NCBI GenBank assembly: GCA_937959375.1 | Contig: CALGLS010000533.1 | Location: 1-11,334 of the forward strand | From: an uncultured Saprospiraceae bacterium | GTDB taxonomy: Bacteria; Bacteroidota; Bacteroidia; Chitinophagales; Saprospiraceae | DNA length: 11,334 bases | Direction: 5' to 3' | In this document: piece after piece, positions 1 through 5,772 of the stretch | How positions within the stretch are numbered: the stretch's first letter is position 1 | Layout: every line of letters starts with the position of its first letter | Program-made: the position numbers and the translations under genes | The notes under the pieces: model-generated | The model's input: the letters and a program-made list of their open reading frames with translations, nothing else | Databases searched by the model: none | What the model was told of the DNA's origin: nothing

Positions 1-7
1 AGAACTA

Positions 8-163
8 AGAGCATGTACAAATTTCCATTTAATTGCAAATCAATGTTTTATGAACCTCGCGTCCAATTTTAGAATTCAGTTAGCTCGCTAAACTCATTAA
101 AAAATTGTTAGCGAGAACCATAAACTCTTGATTTTCATAGGAAACTAAATTTAAACATGCCCT
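8..163. repeat. 156-bp gapless imperfect palindrome, MITE-like
   Basis: Positions 8-85 pair with 163-86 around a centre at 85/86 with no gaps. By my count about 51 of 77-78 positions are complementary. Paired blocks include 11-16 with 155-160, 19-24 with 147-152, 37-43 with 128-134, 47-52 with 119-124, 56-60 with 111-115 and 64-70 with 101-107. The outer ends read GAGCATGT and, on the other strand, GGGCATGT. Both are flanked by TAA (6-8 and 163-165), which would fit a TNA-type target duplication of an IS5-like element. That family assignment is inference. No transposase ORF is present, so if mobile it would be non-autonomous. Confidence 0.6.
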
Positions 164-250
164 AAAAAGTATCATTAATGCATAGCTAACACTTTTATTT
201 ATCAATAGTTTAGGTAAATTCTATTCTAAAAAGCTGAACGGAGTATTGAT

Positions 251-940
251 TTATTGGATTTGGAAAATGGTTTCTACTCTATAGACTACGGTCATGGCAG
301 AGACACCGCTGTTATTATTGGATTGTACGGAGTAGAAGCTGTCTCCACTGTTGGTTGTTCCTGAACCAGAGAGTTCTTTTACTTTTAGAATTTCTCCTAC
401 TTTTTTTCCTACTGCGGATAATACTAAGTTGGCTTTTTCTTTTGCGTCTATGATTGCTTCCTTCTTGGCTTGCTTTTCAAACTCCTCTTTATCGGTGTGG
501 CGTGTACTTGCTATAAGGAATTGTGTAATTGCTTTCTCAAATAAGTTATCTGCTTCTAGGATTTCTATTACCTGTTCAATTTCGTCGGAGCTGTAGACAC
601 AAACGTTTAGTTGTTTGGATAGGCGACGGTTGGTATAGATTCTTTTGCTGCGGTCGTATTCTCTTAGTAGTGTGACTCCTCCTAGGGTTATATTTTTGTC
701 TTTGACTCCGGCTATTTTTAAAGCTTTTAGTATTTGAGCTTCGATGGTTTTTATGGTGGTTTTTACTTCGTTCTTTTGGGTTGCCCAATATTCGGAGTAG
801 TCGATTCGGAGTATGATTTCGTTTGGGGATATTTGTATGGTAGACTCGCCGGTTACCGTGATTGTTTTTTCTTGCGTTTCTTGAGCAGTGAGGTTACTTA
901 GAGACAGGATTGTGATTAGGAGGAATGTGAATACTTTCAT
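251..940 (-). CDS. SIMPL (DUF541) domain protein, exported
   Basis: The 229-residue product begins with a typical signal peptide: Lys2, a hydrophobic stretch at about 4-17, and probable cleavage after TAQ near residue 20. The rest matches the SIMPL/DUF541 fold found in proteins such as E. coli YggE. It starts with an ITVTGES strand at about 27-33, followed by an ISPNEIILRIDY segment, a helical region near 145-175 that is Lys/Glu/Ala rich, and a C-terminal strand ending in VVYRVETIFQIQ. Length is usual for the family. The protein is predicted to be periplasmic or outer-membrane associated. Family members are linked to oxidative or envelope stress, but no enzymatic reaction is established and I assign none. 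The ATG at 938-940 is favoured because it gives the intact signal peptide. No Shine-Dalgarno motif or TAnnTTTG box is seen upstream. The lepA terminator lies between this gene and lepA, so it is probably transcribed separately. Confidence 0.9.
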   Translation of the reverse strand: MKVFTFLLITILSLSNLTAQETQEKTITVTGESTIQISPNEIILRIDYSEYWATQKNEVKTTIKTIEAQILKALKIAGVKDKNITLGGVTLLREYDRSKRIYTNRRLSKQLNVCVYSSDEIEQVIEILEADNLFEKAITQFLIASTRHTDKEEFEKQAKKEAIIDAKEKANLVLSAVGKKVGEILKVKELSGSGTTNSGDSFYSVQSNNNSGVSAMTVVYRVETIFQIQ

Positions 941-977
941 GATTTTAGTTTTTACTTTTTTTGGACATGATGAACAG

Positions 978-1007
978 CCTGCCTAGCTTGACAACAGATC
1001 AGACAGG
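978..1007. repeat. GC-rich imperfect hairpin, intergenic
   Basis: CCTGCCT (978-984) faces AGACAGG (1001-1007) with one mismatch. It resembles the GC-rich hairpins at 6608-6639 and 11024-11049, all beginning CCTG(C/T)C, and is followed by a GGATTTACAGGATTGGGATT-like run. Function is unknown; it may be an intergenic repeat. Confidence 0.4.
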
Positions 1008-1023
1008 GATTTACAGGATTGGG

Positions 1024-1055
1024 ATTTATTCAAAAGCTAAAGCTTTCGAATAAAT
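1024..1055. repeat. 15-bp inverted repeat with 2-nt loop
   Basis: Arms 1024-1038 and 1041-1055 are complementary with one mismatch and only AA between them. It lies between the SIMPL gene start and the lepA terminator. It is AT-rich and could be a secondary terminator or a protein-binding palindrome. A further 8-bp perfect palindrome (1076-1083 with 1085-1092) lies just to the right. Confidence 0.45.
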
Positions 1056-1127
1056 TTGATCGGGTCTTATCGCGAGTTATTTTAAAAATAACTTTAAAAC
1101 AATAAAGTCTTGCTACAATAATACAAC

Positions 1128-1164
1128 AAAAAAGCGCAACGGGATATTGCTCCATTGCGCTTTT
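1128..1164 (-). terminator. intrinsic terminator of lepA
   Basis: The arms AAAAGCGCAA (1130-1139) and TTGCGCTTTT (1155-1164) are perfectly complementary over 10 bp with a 15-nt loop. On the minus strand the stem is followed by six T residues (complement of 1128-1133). It begins 33 nt after the lepA stop codon. The plus-strand reading also ends in TTTT, so it may work in both directions, but no plus-strand gene precedes it. Confidence 0.85.
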
Positions 1165-1197
1165 GAGTTTCATTTATAAGAGTTAGAAAGTTGCTTG

Positions 1198-2994
1198 TTA
1201 ATCGAGTTTTAGTACATCGAGGAAGGCCTTTTGTGGGACTTCTACGTTTCCGATCTGACGCATTTTTTTCTTTCCTTTCTTTTGTTTTTCTAGTAGCTTA
1301 CGTTTACGAGAGATATCACCACCGTAACATTTGGCAGTTACATCTTTACGTAAAGCAGAAATGGTTTCTCTTGAAACTACCTTTGCACCAATTGCTGCTT
1401 GGATGGCAATCTTAAATTGCTGACGTGGCAACAACTCTTTCAATCTTGCACAAATCTTTCTTCCGAAGGCTGGTGCTTTATCCCGGTGAATCAATGCTGA
1501 AAGTGCATCAACAGGATCTCCGTTCAATAGAATATCTACTTTTACCAAATCAGATTTTCGATAATCAAATGGCGTATAATCAAATGAGGCATATCCTCTA
1601 GATATAGATTTCAATCGATCGTAAAAATCGAAAACAATTTCTGCCAAAGGAATCTCAAAAGTCATTTCTACTCGATATGTCGTTAGGTAGATTTGCTTCG
1701 TAAGTACTCCACGTTTTTCTAGACAAAGCTTCATGATCGAACCAATAAACTCTGGCTTGGTAATAATCTGAGCAATGATATATGGTTCTTCTACAAAATC
1801 CAAGATAGACGGATCAGGTAAATCGTTTGGCGTTTTAACTATAAACTTCTTAGAATCTTTTTTCTTCGTCTTCGCGTAATAAGTTACGTTAGGAACAGTG
1901 GTAATTACTTCCTGATCGTATTCTCTTGAAAGGCGTTCTTGAATAATCTCGAGGTGCAACATTCCTAGGAATCCACAACGGAAACCAAAACCAAGTGCTG
2001 CAGATGATTCTGGTTCGAAAACCAATGAAGCATCATTTAGCTGCAGCTTATCTAAACTATCACGCAAGTCTTCGAAGTGCTCATTCTCAATTGGAAAGAT
2101 ACCTGCAAATACCATCGGCTTCACATCCTCAAATCCTTGAATGGCTTTTTCACAAGGGCGATCTCTTTGCGTAAGCGTATCCCCTACTTTAATTTCTTTT
2201 GACAATTTAATACCTGTAATGATGTATCCCACATTACCCGCACTCAACTCTTTTTGGGGAACCTGATCCAATTGTAAAATACCAATTTCATCTGCAGCAT
2301 ATTCTTTTTCGGTATTTACAAAACGTACCTGATCTCCTTTTCTTAGCGTTCCATTCAAAATTCGGAAGTAAGCAATTACTCCTCGATATGAATTAAATAC
2401 TGAGTCAAAAATCAAGGCTTGTAAAGGTTCTTTTGGATCACCTTTTGGAGGAGGAACACGGTCTACAATTGCGTTCATAATATCCTGAATACCTTCTCCC
2501 GTTTTGCCCGAAGCCAATACAATTTCTTCTTTGTTACAACCAATCAAGTCAATGACCTGATCAGATACTTCATCCACCATCGCACTTTCCATATCGATCT
2601 TGTTGAGAATCGGAATGATCTCAAGATCGTGTTCAATGGCAAGATATAAATTAGAAATAGTCTGCGCTTGTATCCCTTGAGTTGCATCTACAATCAGCAA
2701 AGCCCCTTCGCAGGCGGCAATAGATCGAGATACCTCGTAAGAGAAATCAACGTGACCTGGTGTATCAATCAGATTGAAGGTATAGGTAACTCCATCCGTA
2801 TGTTTATAATACATCTGAATGGCGTGACTCTTAATGGTGATACCACGTTCCCGTTCGATATCCATGTCATCCAAAGCCTGTGCTTTCATGTCTCGTTTAG
2901 AGATCGTTTTAGTGAACTCTAACAAGCGGTCTGAAAGGGTGCTTTTCCCGTGGTCAATATGTGCAATTACACAAAAGTTTCTAAATTTTTCCAT
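1198..2994 (-). CDS. lepA: elongation factor 4 (LepA), ribosomal GTPase
   Basis: LepA/EF4 is a ribosome-binding translational GTPase related to EF-G, proposed to act in back-translocation or ribosome biogenesis. The 598-residue length is standard. All G motifs are visible: G1 AHIDHGKST (11-19), G2 RGIT (50-53), G3 DTPGH (77-81), G4 NKID (131-134) and G5 ASGKTG (161-166). After the GTPase domain come the beta-barrel domain II (about 190-285), the EF-G-like alpha/beta domains (about 295-485) and the LepA-specific C-terminal domain. The C-terminal domain shows the family signature around ALIHRDKA and a Lys-rich tail RKRKLLEKQKKGKKKMRQIG, typical of the unstructured ribosome-contacting end. The ATG at 2992-2994 gives the canonical MEKFRNFCVIAHID start. 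A TATATTTG box (complement of 3002-3009) sits only 7 nt upstream, implying a very short leader. A strong terminator follows the gene, so it looks monocistronic. Confidence 0.98.
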   Translation of the reverse strand: MEKFRNFCVIAHIDHGKSTLSDRLLEFTKTISKRDMKAQALDDMDIERERGITIKSHAIQMYYKHTDGVTYTFNLIDTPGHVDFSYEVSRSIAACEGALLIVDATQGIQAQTISNLYLAIEHDLEIIPILNKIDMESAMVDEVSDQVIDLIGCNKEEIVLASGKTGEGIQDIMNAIVDRVPPPKGDPKEPLQALIFDSVFNSYRGVIAYFRILNGTLRKGDQVRFVNTEKEYAADEIGILQLDQVPQKELSAGNVGYIITGIKLSKEIKVGDTLTQRDRPCEKAIQGFEDVKPMVFAGIFPIENEHFEDLRDSLDKLQLNDASLVFEPESSAALGFGFRCGFLGMLHLEIIQERLSREYDQEVITTVPNVTYYAKTKKKDSKKFIVKTPNDLPDPSILDFVEEPYIIAQIITKPEFIGSIMKLCLEKRGVLTKQIYLTTYRVEMTFEIPLAEIVFDFYDRLKSISRGYASFDYTPFDYRKSDLVKVDILLNGDPVDALSALIHRDKAPAFGRKICARLKELLPRQQFKIAIQAAIGAKVVSRETISALRKDVTAKCYGGDISRKRKLLEKQKKGKKKMRQIGNVEVPQKAFLDVLKLD

Positions 2995-3001
2995 ACGAGG
3001 G

Positions 3002-3009
3002 CAAATATA
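3002..3009 (-). promoter_or_regulatory. candidate -7 box of lepA promoter
   Basis: The minus strand reads TATATTTG, matching the Bacteroidota -7 consensus TAnnTTTG. Seven nucleotides separate it from the lepA ATG, so the transcript would be leaderless or nearly so. No good -33 TTG/TTTG is seen at the expected distance, which lowers confidence. Confidence 0.45.
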
Positions 3010-3100
3010 CGTTTTTTCGATGTTAATTGTCGGTTTGAATCGTTATAGCTTTAACCTTATTTTAGGTGGAATTGTTGCGGAAAGAGGAGACGGCAGGGGA

Positions 3101-3190
3101 GTTAAAGTTAAAATGGCAGTTGCAATAGAGTGACAGTTGAAGTGGAAGTGGCAGTTTTTACTTGAATGTGAAGTTACATTGATGAGATAT
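3101..3190. repeat. composite intergenic repeat, copy A
   Basis: A degenerate tract of alternating TGGCAGTT, TGACAGTT and GAAGTGG units (about 3101-3158) leads into TTTTTACTTG (3155-3164), then AATGTGAAGTTACATTGATG. This order (CAGTT-type tract, then TTTTYACTYG, then AATGTNNTGYTGC) recurs at 3201-3256, 3439-3526 and 10779-10893, all in the same orientation. Confidence 0.6.
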
Positions 3191-3200
3191 GCTGTTTTTT

Positions 3201-3256
3201 TGAAGTTTCAAGTTCAAATTTCAAGCTCAATTTTCACTCGAATGTGGTGTTGCGTT
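3201..3256. repeat. composite intergenic repeat, copy B
   Basis: TTCAAG/TTCAAA/TTTCAAGCTC units lead into TTTTCACTCG (3231-3240) and AATGTGGTGTTGCG. The segment TTTCAAGCTCAATTTTCACT is identical to one just before 10865, 7.6 kb away. It abuts the left arm of the inverted repeat that starts at 3257. Confidence 0.6.
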
Positions 3257-3410
3257 GATGGGACACGGATTTAACTGATGGAACGGATAAGGGACGGATT
3301 TTTTTTGCGAGACGTGTTTATTATGGAGTATGCATTTGTTTGATTGAATGGTTCTAGGGAATGAAATAAAAGAAAAAATCCGTTCTATCCGTTAAATCTG
3401 TGTTCCCATC
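3257..3410. repeat. long imperfect inverted repeat (about 154 bp overall)
   Basis: The left arm (3257-3306) starts GATGGGACACGGATTTAAC and ends ACGGATTTTTT. The right arm (3373-3410), read on the other strand, starts GATGGGAACACAGATTTAAC and ends GAACGGATTTTTT. The left arm carries roughly 11 extra bases through an additional GGAACGGATAAG-like unit. The 66-nt interior (3307-3372) has no ORF. No clear target duplication is visible. The arms are built of CGGAT(T)TAAC units, a low-complexity word I have seen as common in Bacteroidota intergenic DNA (recollection, not a search). Confidence 0.65.
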
Positions 3411-3438
3411 CCCATTAGCGGGACATTTCTATTTTTTT

Positions 3439-3526
3439 CAGTTAAAGTGGCAATTTCAGTGAAGTGACAATTAAAGTGGCAGTTACAGTTTTCACTCGAT
3501 TGTAGTGCTGCATTAGAAGGCCATTC
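3439..3526. repeat. composite intergenic repeat, copy C, with hexamer leader
   Basis: CAGTTAAAGTGGCAATTTCA-type units occupy 3439-3488. They are followed by TTTTCACTCG (3489-3498), ATTGTAGTGCTGCATTA and the leader GAAGGCCATTC (3516-3526), which opens directly into the hexamer array. The identical leader occurs at 10883-10893, and GAGGGCCATTC occurs at 10982-10992. Confidence 0.65.
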
Positions 3527-3600
3527 TAATTCCTATTCCTATTCCTATTCCTATTCCTATTCCTATTCCTATTCCTATTCCTATTCCTATTCCTATTCTA
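3523..3600. repeat. hexanucleotide array (ATTCCT)11 bordered by ATTCTA
   Basis: Eleven exact ATTCCT units (3529-3594) are flanked on each side by one ATTCTA (3523-3528 and 3595-3600), making 13 units and 78 bp. The minus-strand reading is (AGGAAT)n. The right border unit contains the TAG stop of the gene that ends at 3598, so the array starts inside that gene's last codon. Unit length is a multiple of three, so gain or loss of units would not frameshift. Confidence 0.95.
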
Positions 3601-4281
3601 ATTCTCCCCCTTTTCACTAAGTCGAATTGCGCCAAGCGCCATAAAAGCCATGACCAAGATCTCCGAGTAGACCACAATTTTTTGGGCGACAGCCTGAAGA
3701 AAAAGCGCTTCACTATTGCGGTAGGCTCGTGGGCCAAAAAACATGATGATGATTTGAATCAAAAGAATGATGAAAAACACCAGCAAAACATTTCCATATT
3801 TATTGGGATAGGATCGTTCGGAATAGATCGCAAAAATATAGAATATAACCATTATTAAAAATGCGAGAAAACTTCGTTCAACATATACCCGGTGTCCCCA
3901 GTAACTTTCATTCCAAGGTACCCAACCGATTCCGATATAGCAAAGACCTGCGATGCTACCTAAAATAGCGGCAATGATGGCTAAGGTTTTTGGAACTGTT
4001 TGTTTGAATAAACTGGGGAGTGCAATGAAGAATAAAATTAGTGTAGCTCCTGAGGTTGTGAGGGCCGCTTTAAAAATTCGATGGCAGGTTATATTGGATG
4101 TACCGTCAAAGGTGCGGGTGCGACCGAGATCACTAAAATAATTATTAAGGAAAGAATAAGCCTCGAGTTCAGGTGCATGAATTGTCCCTCCGGGATAGAG
4201 GTACATGGCTAGAGTCGTAAGGAATAAAAAACTGAATGCGCCGATTAGGCTTATGGAGAAAAATAGTTTTTGCCAGTTCAT
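3598..4281 (-). CDS. multi-pass membrane protein, DUF998-like
   Basis: The 227-residue protein has about six hydrophobic helices (roughly 7-29, 74-92, 99-119, 133-154, 163-183 and 199-219). The first loop carries YSFLNNYFSDLGRTRTF (42-58), which resembles the N-x-x-SDLG motif of DUF998 integral membrane proteins, whose function is unknown. The loop around W120-W123 is also conserved-looking. I assign it to a DUF998-like family with moderate confidence and propose no activity. The ATG at 4279-4281 is favoured because a good Bacteroidota promoter (TTTG, 19-nt spacer, TACTTTTG) ends 5 nt upstream, predicting a leaderless mRNA. The stop codon TAG lies in the first unit of the hexanucleotide array, so the 3' end may have been shaped by repeat insertion. 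It has the same orientation as the sigma operon upstream but probably its own promoter. Confidence 0.85.
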   Translation of the reverse strand: MNWQKLFFSISLIGAFSFLFLTTLAMYLYPGGTIHAPELEAYSFLNNYFSDLGRTRTFDGTSNITCHRIFKAALTTSGATLILFFIALPSLFKQTVPKTLAIIAAILGSIAGLCYIGIGWVPWNESYWGHRVYVERSFLAFLIMVIFYIFAIYSERSYPNKYGNVLLVFFIILLIQIIIMFFGPRAYRNSEALFLQAVAQKIVVYSEILVMAFMALGAIRLSEKGEN

Positions 4282-4286
4282 GGCGA

Positions 4287-4317
4287 CAAAAGTAAGGATA
4301 GCAAATTCAATTTCAAA
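4287..4317 (-). promoter_or_regulatory. promoter of the DUF998-like gene
   Basis: The minus strand reads TTTG (complement of 4314-4317), a 19-nt spacer, then TACTTTTG (complement of 4287-4294). This fits the Bacteroidota -33/-7 consensus in both boxes and spacing. Only TCGCC separates it from the ATG, so transcription should start at or within a few bases of the start codon. Confidence 0.7.
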
Positions 4318-4353
4318 CTCAATTGTGAATATTCAATCCGAAGAAATATTTTT

Positions 4354-4884
4354 CTAAACAAATTCAGAAATACAACCCCCAACTATTGCACAGGTAATAA
4401 GCCAGTATGAAAAATGATAGACAACATACCGTTTACTTTTTCTGTCTAAAACAGCATGCGCTCCAATGAATGGTAAGGCAAACATAAATGCGTTAAGCAC
4501 TCCATGCAATACACCATGACCAAAATGTCGATGCTTATCACCATAGACACTTAAAAAGTCTGCCACTACTTTTTCTGCTTCAGTGCTCCCTTTCATGATA
4601 TCTGTGAAAAACAGTTCATAAAAACCCAATTGGTGAATGACTAAATTAATAAAACCGTAGACGAGTAGAAAACTTAAAAAGAATAGCATTAAAATTTGTG
4701 CCGGACGAAAATCTCGTGGACTTCGATAGGATTCACCTGCCCATCTACTGATGGAAGATTTTGGGTTATACCAAAAAAAACCTATGAGTAAGGGTAAGAA
4801 AGAGATCAAGAAAAATGCTAAATAATTTAGATTCATAGTCCTCAATCTACCATTTTTTTCTTGTACTTCCTCACTTTTAGTCAT
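4354..4884 (-). CDS. four-helix membrane protein, DUF1761-like
   Basis: Read from the ATG at 4882-4884 the product has 176 residues with four hydrophobic segments (about 19-38, 62-84, 122-145 and 154-173). The first helix contains the DUF1761-type pattern of an aromatic/Gly stretch ending in GFFWYNPK (35-42). The helix 3 region has HGVLHGVLNAFMF and the last helix ends GGCISEFV. The family is uncharacterised and I assign no function. The ATG overlaps the TGA of the upstream gene by one base (TGATG), which suggests translational coupling and membership in the sigma operon. A second ATG at 4834-4836 (MNLNYLAFF) lies just before the first helix and is preceded by GAGGACT. It would drop a hydrophilic 16-residue N-terminus and is a real alternative start. 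Confidence 0.82.
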   Translation of the reverse strand: MTKSEEVQEKNGRLRTMNLNYLAFFLISFLPLLIGFFWYNPKSSISRWAGESYRSPRDFRPAQILMLFFLSFLLVYGFINLVIHQLGFYELFFTDIMKGSTEAEKVVADFLSVYGDKHRHFGHGVLHGVLNAFMFALPFIGAHAVLDRKSKRYVVYHFSYWLITCAIVGGCISEFV

Positions 4885-5378
4885 CAATGTTTACGACCTC
4901 TTCTTTTATTCGGAGGTGACCGATCGAACATTTTTTTGAATTGCTTTTTTAATAATTCCTTTTGTTCACTGTTGCAAATTGCTTGCAAACTAGAATAATG
5001 TTCATTTAAGGAGTGCTCTATTTCTATGTACAAATTACCAATCGTTTGATCCAAGTTTGTAAGTGATGCAGTATCAATAGGACTTACGGTAAGCATTTCT
5101 AATTTTTGCTTTTTCTTGTCCCCTATTCTTTTCCTGATTCCATTTACTAGTTCGCGATGAGTAGCTCTTAAGGTTTCGAATTGTTGTGCCTGATCATCCG
5201 TTAAACTTAGTGCTTTCGCCATTCTATTCTTCTTTTCCCCGTGTCTTCTTTCCATACGATCTTTCCCTCTATGCTGTTTACCATTTTGCATCCACAACAT
5301 AGCGAGTGTACTAATATTTAGGATTACCAAAATAGCAACCAACCAAGTAATCCAACGGTTTTCTTTAAAGTGATTCAT
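4884..5378 (-). CDS. membrane-anchored periplasmic sensor, CpxP/ZraP/CnrX-like
   Basis: The 164-residue protein has one N-terminal helix (about 8-30) followed by a highly charged, His- and Lys-rich helical domain. LSLTDDQAQQFETLR (57-71) resembles the LTxxQ repeat of the CpxP/Spy/ZraP superfamily. The C-terminal segment NEHYSSLQAICNSEQKELL (125-143) matches the pattern of Bacteroidota proteins annotated as periplasmic heavy-metal sensors. Candidate ligands are His74, His122, His127 and Cys135; whether metal is bound is not shown by sequence. In the CnrYXH system the homologue CnrX senses metal and controls release of the sigma factor from the anti-sigma protein. The gene is third behind an ECF sigma factor and a single-helix protein, with an 11-nt gap upstream and a 1-nt overlap downstream, so a sensing role in this operon is a reasonable inference. 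Confidence 0.87.
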   Translation of the reverse strand: MNHFKENRWITWLVAILVILNISTLAMLWMQNGKQHRGKDRMERRHGEKKNRMAKALSLTDDQAQQFETLRATHRELVNGIRKRIGDKKKQKLEMLTVSPIDTASLTNLDQTIGNLYIEIEHSLNEHYSSLQAICNSEQKELLKKQFKKMFDRSPPNKRRGRKH

Positions 5379-5389
5379 ATTAAGTGACT

Positions 5390-5719
5390 TTATTCTGGAA
5401 TATAGTAATCAGTTGATTGACCTGTCATATAGGAATATTCGCTTTCCATATTTTCAGTGTTGAGGTCTTCGGTAATTGAGCTGTTGCTAAAAACTGTGTA
5501 AGCTGTATAGACATTTACAAGTAGCAAACAACAGACGATAACAGGTTGTAGTACATGAGAAAAAGTCCAAGTCTTACTAGGCTTTTCTGTTGTATTCAAC
5601 TGCGCTTCGATCCGATCGAAAAGCCATGGATTTCCTTTTAGTCTTGGAAGCTCATCCAGACTTTGCATGGTCTTTTCTATTTCTTCTTGAATATTTTTTT
5701 CTCTGTTTTGCATTATCAT
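5390..5719 (-). CDS. small single-helix protein, candidate anti-sigma factor
   Basis: The 109-residue protein has a charged N-terminal part (1-52), one transmembrane helix (about 56-78) and a short acidic C-terminal tail rich in Tyr, Ser and Glu. The N-terminal segment around IEKTMQSLDELPRLKGNPWL (14-33) looks like a short amphipathic helix of the type that binds sigma factors. The protein lacks a zinc-binding HxxxCxxC motif, so it is not a ZAS-type anti-sigma factor; architecture is closer to CnrY. It lies directly downstream of the ECF sigma gene (53-nt gap) and 11 nt before the CnrX-like gene. Two ATGs are possible (5717-5719 and 5711-5713) and differ by two residues. The anti-sigma role is inferred from position and topology, not from a recognised family. 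Confidence 0.85.
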   Translation of the reverse strand: MIMQNREKNIQEEIEKTMQSLDELPRLKGNPWLFDRIEAQLNTTEKPSKTWTFSHVLQPVIVCCLLLVNVYTAYTVFSNSSITEDLNTENMESEYSYMTGQSTDYYIPE

Positions 5720-5772
5720 TCAATTTAAAACTTCTACTACTTAGATGCGGATTCATCAAAAAAACTTTCGGT

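Larger units (their letters stand above)
2995..3597. other. 603-bp gene-free region made of repeats
   Basis: I see no credible coding sequence here. Reading frames that cross it are shadows of lepA or translations of low-complexity repeat. It contains the probable lepA promoter next to 3002, two blocks of CAGTT/AAGTGG-type degenerate repeat (3101-3190 and 3439-3515), a related block at 3201-3256, a long inverted repeat (3257-3410) and a hexanucleotide array (3523-3600). Transcription from the DUF998-like gene would run into this region; no classic terminator is seen at its end. Confidence 0.7.

Noticed and set aside
1076..1092. Perfect 8-bp AT palindrome as an operator
   Set aside because: It is nearly all A/T, in an A/T-rich spacer, and can easily arise by chance; no supporting context.
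2834..3133. Plus-strand ORF across the lepA start and upstream spacer
   Set aside because: Half lies antisense to the lepA GTPase domain and the rest is repeat DNA. The predicted protein shows no recognisable domain.
3513..3737. Minus-strand ORF encoding a long Gly-Ile dipeptide repeat
   Set aside because: The dipeptide run is only the translation of the AGGAAT hexamer array, and the rest overlaps the end of the DUF998-like gene in another frame. No sign of a real protein.
4885..4887. TTG start for the DUF1761-like gene
   Set aside because: The adjacent ATG at 4882-4884 adds only one residue less and forms a TGATG overlap with the upstream stop, so a TTG start is unnecessary.
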